Origin: Fen-999 sp044220545
GTDB lineage: Bacteria; Pseudomonadota; Gammaproteobacteria; Burkholderiales; Rhodocyclaceae
Length of the DNA stretch: 64,000 bases
Direction: 5' to 3'
NCBI GenBank assembly: GCA_044220545.1
Contig: JBGAQX010000003.1
Span: 1-64,000, forward strand
The notes under the pieces: generated by a model
Database searches by the model: none
The model's input: only the letters and a program-made list of their open reading frames with translations
What the model was told of the DNA's origin: nothing
Position numbers and translations under genes: made by a program
Shown here: piece by piece, positions 62,350 through 64,000 of the stretch
Position numbering within the stretch: the stretch's first letter is position 1
Layout: the number at the start of each line of letters is the position of its first letter

Positions 62350-63238
62350 GCATCGCCCCCTGAAGGGGGTGGCGTTGATGCTGGCGGCCCTGCTTTGTTT
62401 CGCGCTGCTCGACGCCACTTCGAAGCATCTATCGCAGACCTTCAACGTACCGCTGCTGGTCTGGGCGCGCTACACCGTGCACTGTCTGCTGATGTTGGTG
62501 TTCCTCGGCCCCTCGCAAGGGACGCGACTGGTCGCGACAAACCGGCCGGTCGCCCAGGTCTTGCGGGCCCTGCTGCTGGTTGGCGTGACCGGCTTCGCCA
62601 TGGCCGCCTTCCGCGTCATGCCGCTGGCCGAAACCACCGCCCTGCTGTTCGTCACGCCGCTGATCGTCGCCCTGCTGGCCGGCCCCTTTCTTGGCGAACG
62701 GGTTGGCAAGGCGCGCTGGCTGGCGGCCCTGGTCGGTTTTGCCGGCACCTTGCTGATCGCCCGACCCGGCGGCGCACTGGCATTGGAGGGCGTTCTCTAC
62801 ACAACGATTGCCGCGATCTGCTATAGCGTCTATCAGATTCAAACCCGCAAGATGGCGGCAACCGAAAAGCCGCTCACCATGGTCTTCTACACGGCGCTGG
62901 TGGGCACGGTGGCCATGTCGCTGGCGCTCCCGTGGATATGGACCGGTCCGGCGCCAGATCCCCTCCAAGCGCTGATGATCTGCTCTTTGGCGATCTATGG
63001 TGGCACCGGCCACTTCCTGCTCACGCACGCGTTCCGCCATGCTCCGGCGTCGACCCTCGCACCGTTTCTCTACGGCCAACTGCTCTGGGCCGCGCTGCTC
63101 GGTTGGCTCTTCTACGACCAGTGGCCGGATGCGCTTTCCATTGTCGGCATGGGCATCATCGTGGCGAGCGGCATCGCCGTCGCCCTCGTGGAGCGGGCCG
63201 GTGCGCGTAGAATCGATTCAAACCGGAATCAGGCATGA
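62342..63238 (+). CDS. EamA/DMT-family transporter
   Basis: 298-residue inner-membrane protein with ten predicted helices in two EamA domains (about 10-140 and 150-290). Similar to RhaT/S-adenosylmethionine-transporter-like DMT members; substrate unknown. Overlaps nnr by 8 bp and nadC's first possible start by 4 bp. Confidence 0.83.
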   Translation: MPEHRPLKGVALMLAALLCFALLDATSKHLSQTFNVPLLVWARYTVHCLLMLVFLGPSQGTRLVATNRPVAQVLRALLLVGVTGFAMAAFRVMPLAETTALLFVTPLIVALLAGPFLGERVGKARWLAALVGFAGTLLIARPGGALALEGVLYTTIAAICYSVYQIQTRKMAATEKPLTMVFYTALVGTVAMSLALPWIWTGPAPDPLQALMICSLAIYGGTGHFLLTHAFRHAPASTLAPFLYGQLLWAALLGWLFYDQWPDALSIVGMGIIVASGIAVALVERAGARRIDSNRNQA

Positions 63239-63252
63239 AAAGGGGACAAGAC

Positions 63253-64000
63253 ATGGACTTCGCGTTGCACCTCGGTGCGGAAATCGACCGCAACGTATCG
63301 GCCGCGCTGGTCGAGGATATCGGCGGCGGCGATCTCACAGCGTTGCTTACCCCGGGCGGCCGTCGCTCGTCCGGCACTGTGATCAGCCGCGAAGACGCCG
63401 TCCTGGCGGGCCAATCGTGGTTCGACGCCTGCTTCCAGCAACTCGACCCGACGGCGGAAATCCACTGGACGGTCGGCGATGGCGAACAGGTCTCGGCCGA
63501 CCAGGTGCTATGCGAGATCCAGTCGGAAACCCGGGCGCTGCTGACCGCCGAGCGCGCGGCCCTCAATTTTCTGCAACTCCTTTCCGGCACCGCCACCGCG
63601 ACCCGCCGCTATGTCGATGCGATCGCCGGCACCGGTGCCCGGATCGTCGACACCCGCAAGACCCTGCCCGGACTGCGCCTGGCGCAAAAGTACGCGGTCC
63701 GCTGCGGCGGCGGCGCCAACCATCGGCTGGGCCTCTACGACGGCATCCTGATCAAGGAAAACCACATCATCGCGGCCGGCGGCATAGCGCAGGCGCTCGA
63801 CCAGGCGCGCCGTCTGGCGAGCGGCACGGTCTTCATCCAGATCGAGGTCGAGACGCTGGAGCAACTCCGCGAAGCGCTCGCTTGTGGCGCGAAGATGATT
63901 CTGCTCGACAACATGGACCTGCGGCAGATGCGCGAGGCCGTGGCGATCACCGCCGGGCGCGCCGAGCTCGAAGCATCCGGCGGCGTGCGTCTCGACAGCG
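63253..64000 (+). CDS. nadC: Nicotinate-nucleotide pyrophosphorylase (quinolinate phosphoribosyltransferase), 3' end outside window
   Basis: About 249 residues visible. Converts quinolinate and PRPP to nicotinate mononucleotide in NAD synthesis. Family segments: EDIGGGDLT, RTALLTAERAALN-like region, TRKTLPGLRLAQKYAVRCGGGANHR, GILIKENHI, EVETLEQ and LLDNM. ATG at 63253 has AGGGGA upstream; an in-frame ATG at 63235 overlapping the transporter stop is an alternative. Together with nnr it makes a small NAD-related neighbourhood. Confidence 0.92.
   Translation, partial: MDFALHLGAEIDRNVSAALVEDIGGGDLTALLTPGGRRSSGTVISREDAVLAGQSWFDACFQQLDPTAEIHWTVGDGEQVSADQVLCEIQSETRALLTAERAALNFLQLLSGTATATRRYVDAIAGTGARIVDTRKTLPGLRLAQKYAVRCGGGANHRLGLYDGILIKENHIIAAGGIAQALDQARRLASGTVFIQIEVETLEQLREALACGAKMILLDNMDLRQMREAVAITAGRAELEASGGVRLDS

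Overview
The window is GC-rich, densely packed bacterial chromosome. It looks betaproteobacterial, most likely from the Rhodocyclales (Azoarcus/Thauera-like). That placement is an inference from gene content and order: petABC next to sspA-sspB, a dnaX-ybaB-recR block with the SRP RNA just upstream, an rnfABCDGE operon, a catechol meta-cleavage operon and an RND/YCF48 exporter pair. No database search was possible. I see no CRISPR array, rRNA operon, prophage or insertion sequence.

Region by region: 1-6703 (minus) is an operon for catechol meta-cleavage (dmpB, dmpC, dmpE, dmpH) that runs with overlapping codons into a YCF48-like lipoprotein and an RND-superfamily exporter cut by the window edge. 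A LysR regulator is divergent from it. 8837-17652 (minus) is an unusual ten-gene signalling cluster: two hypothetical or degenerate-receiver proteins, an MglA-like GTPase, an unknown protein, a Roadblock/LC7 protein, a stand-alone CZB zinc-binding domain, a PAS protein, a PhnD-like binding protein without a signal peptide, an exported PhnD-like binding protein, and a membrane GGDEF-EAL protein that itself ends in a CZB domain. This is the best candidate for an undescribed system.

17803-29627 holds accessory and housekeeping genes: pepD, a DEDDh exonuclease-GIY-YIG fusion with a probable small RNA or long leader in front of it, a GDT1-type transporter, a LysR regulator divergent from an extradiol dioxygenase, cytochrome b561 with two YceI proteins and a CDGSH protein, a WYL regulator, a FrnE-like thioredoxin-fold protein, an RlmN-like radical SAM enzyme, a FAH-family enzyme and a YchJ protein. 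29677-39595 carries both topoisomerase IV genes (parE, parC) with an RsuA-type pseudouridine synthase, the ABC-F ATPase ybiT, a DUF808 membrane protein and two methyltransferases between them.

39596-53568 contains small proteins, tRNA-Arg(ACG), a caspase-like lipoprotein, sspB-sspA, petCBA, recR-ybaB-dnaX, a Spy-like protein, ffs, an alpha/beta hydrolase, comEC and a DUF2062 protein. 53565-64000 has pyrD, rnfABCDGE, a PIN toxin-antitoxin pair inside an 867-bp segment bounded by perfect 56-bp direct repeats, then nnr, an EamA transporter and the 5' part of nadC. The repeats contain the rnfE 3' end and the nnr 5' end, so this insertion can be reconstructed from the sequence alone.
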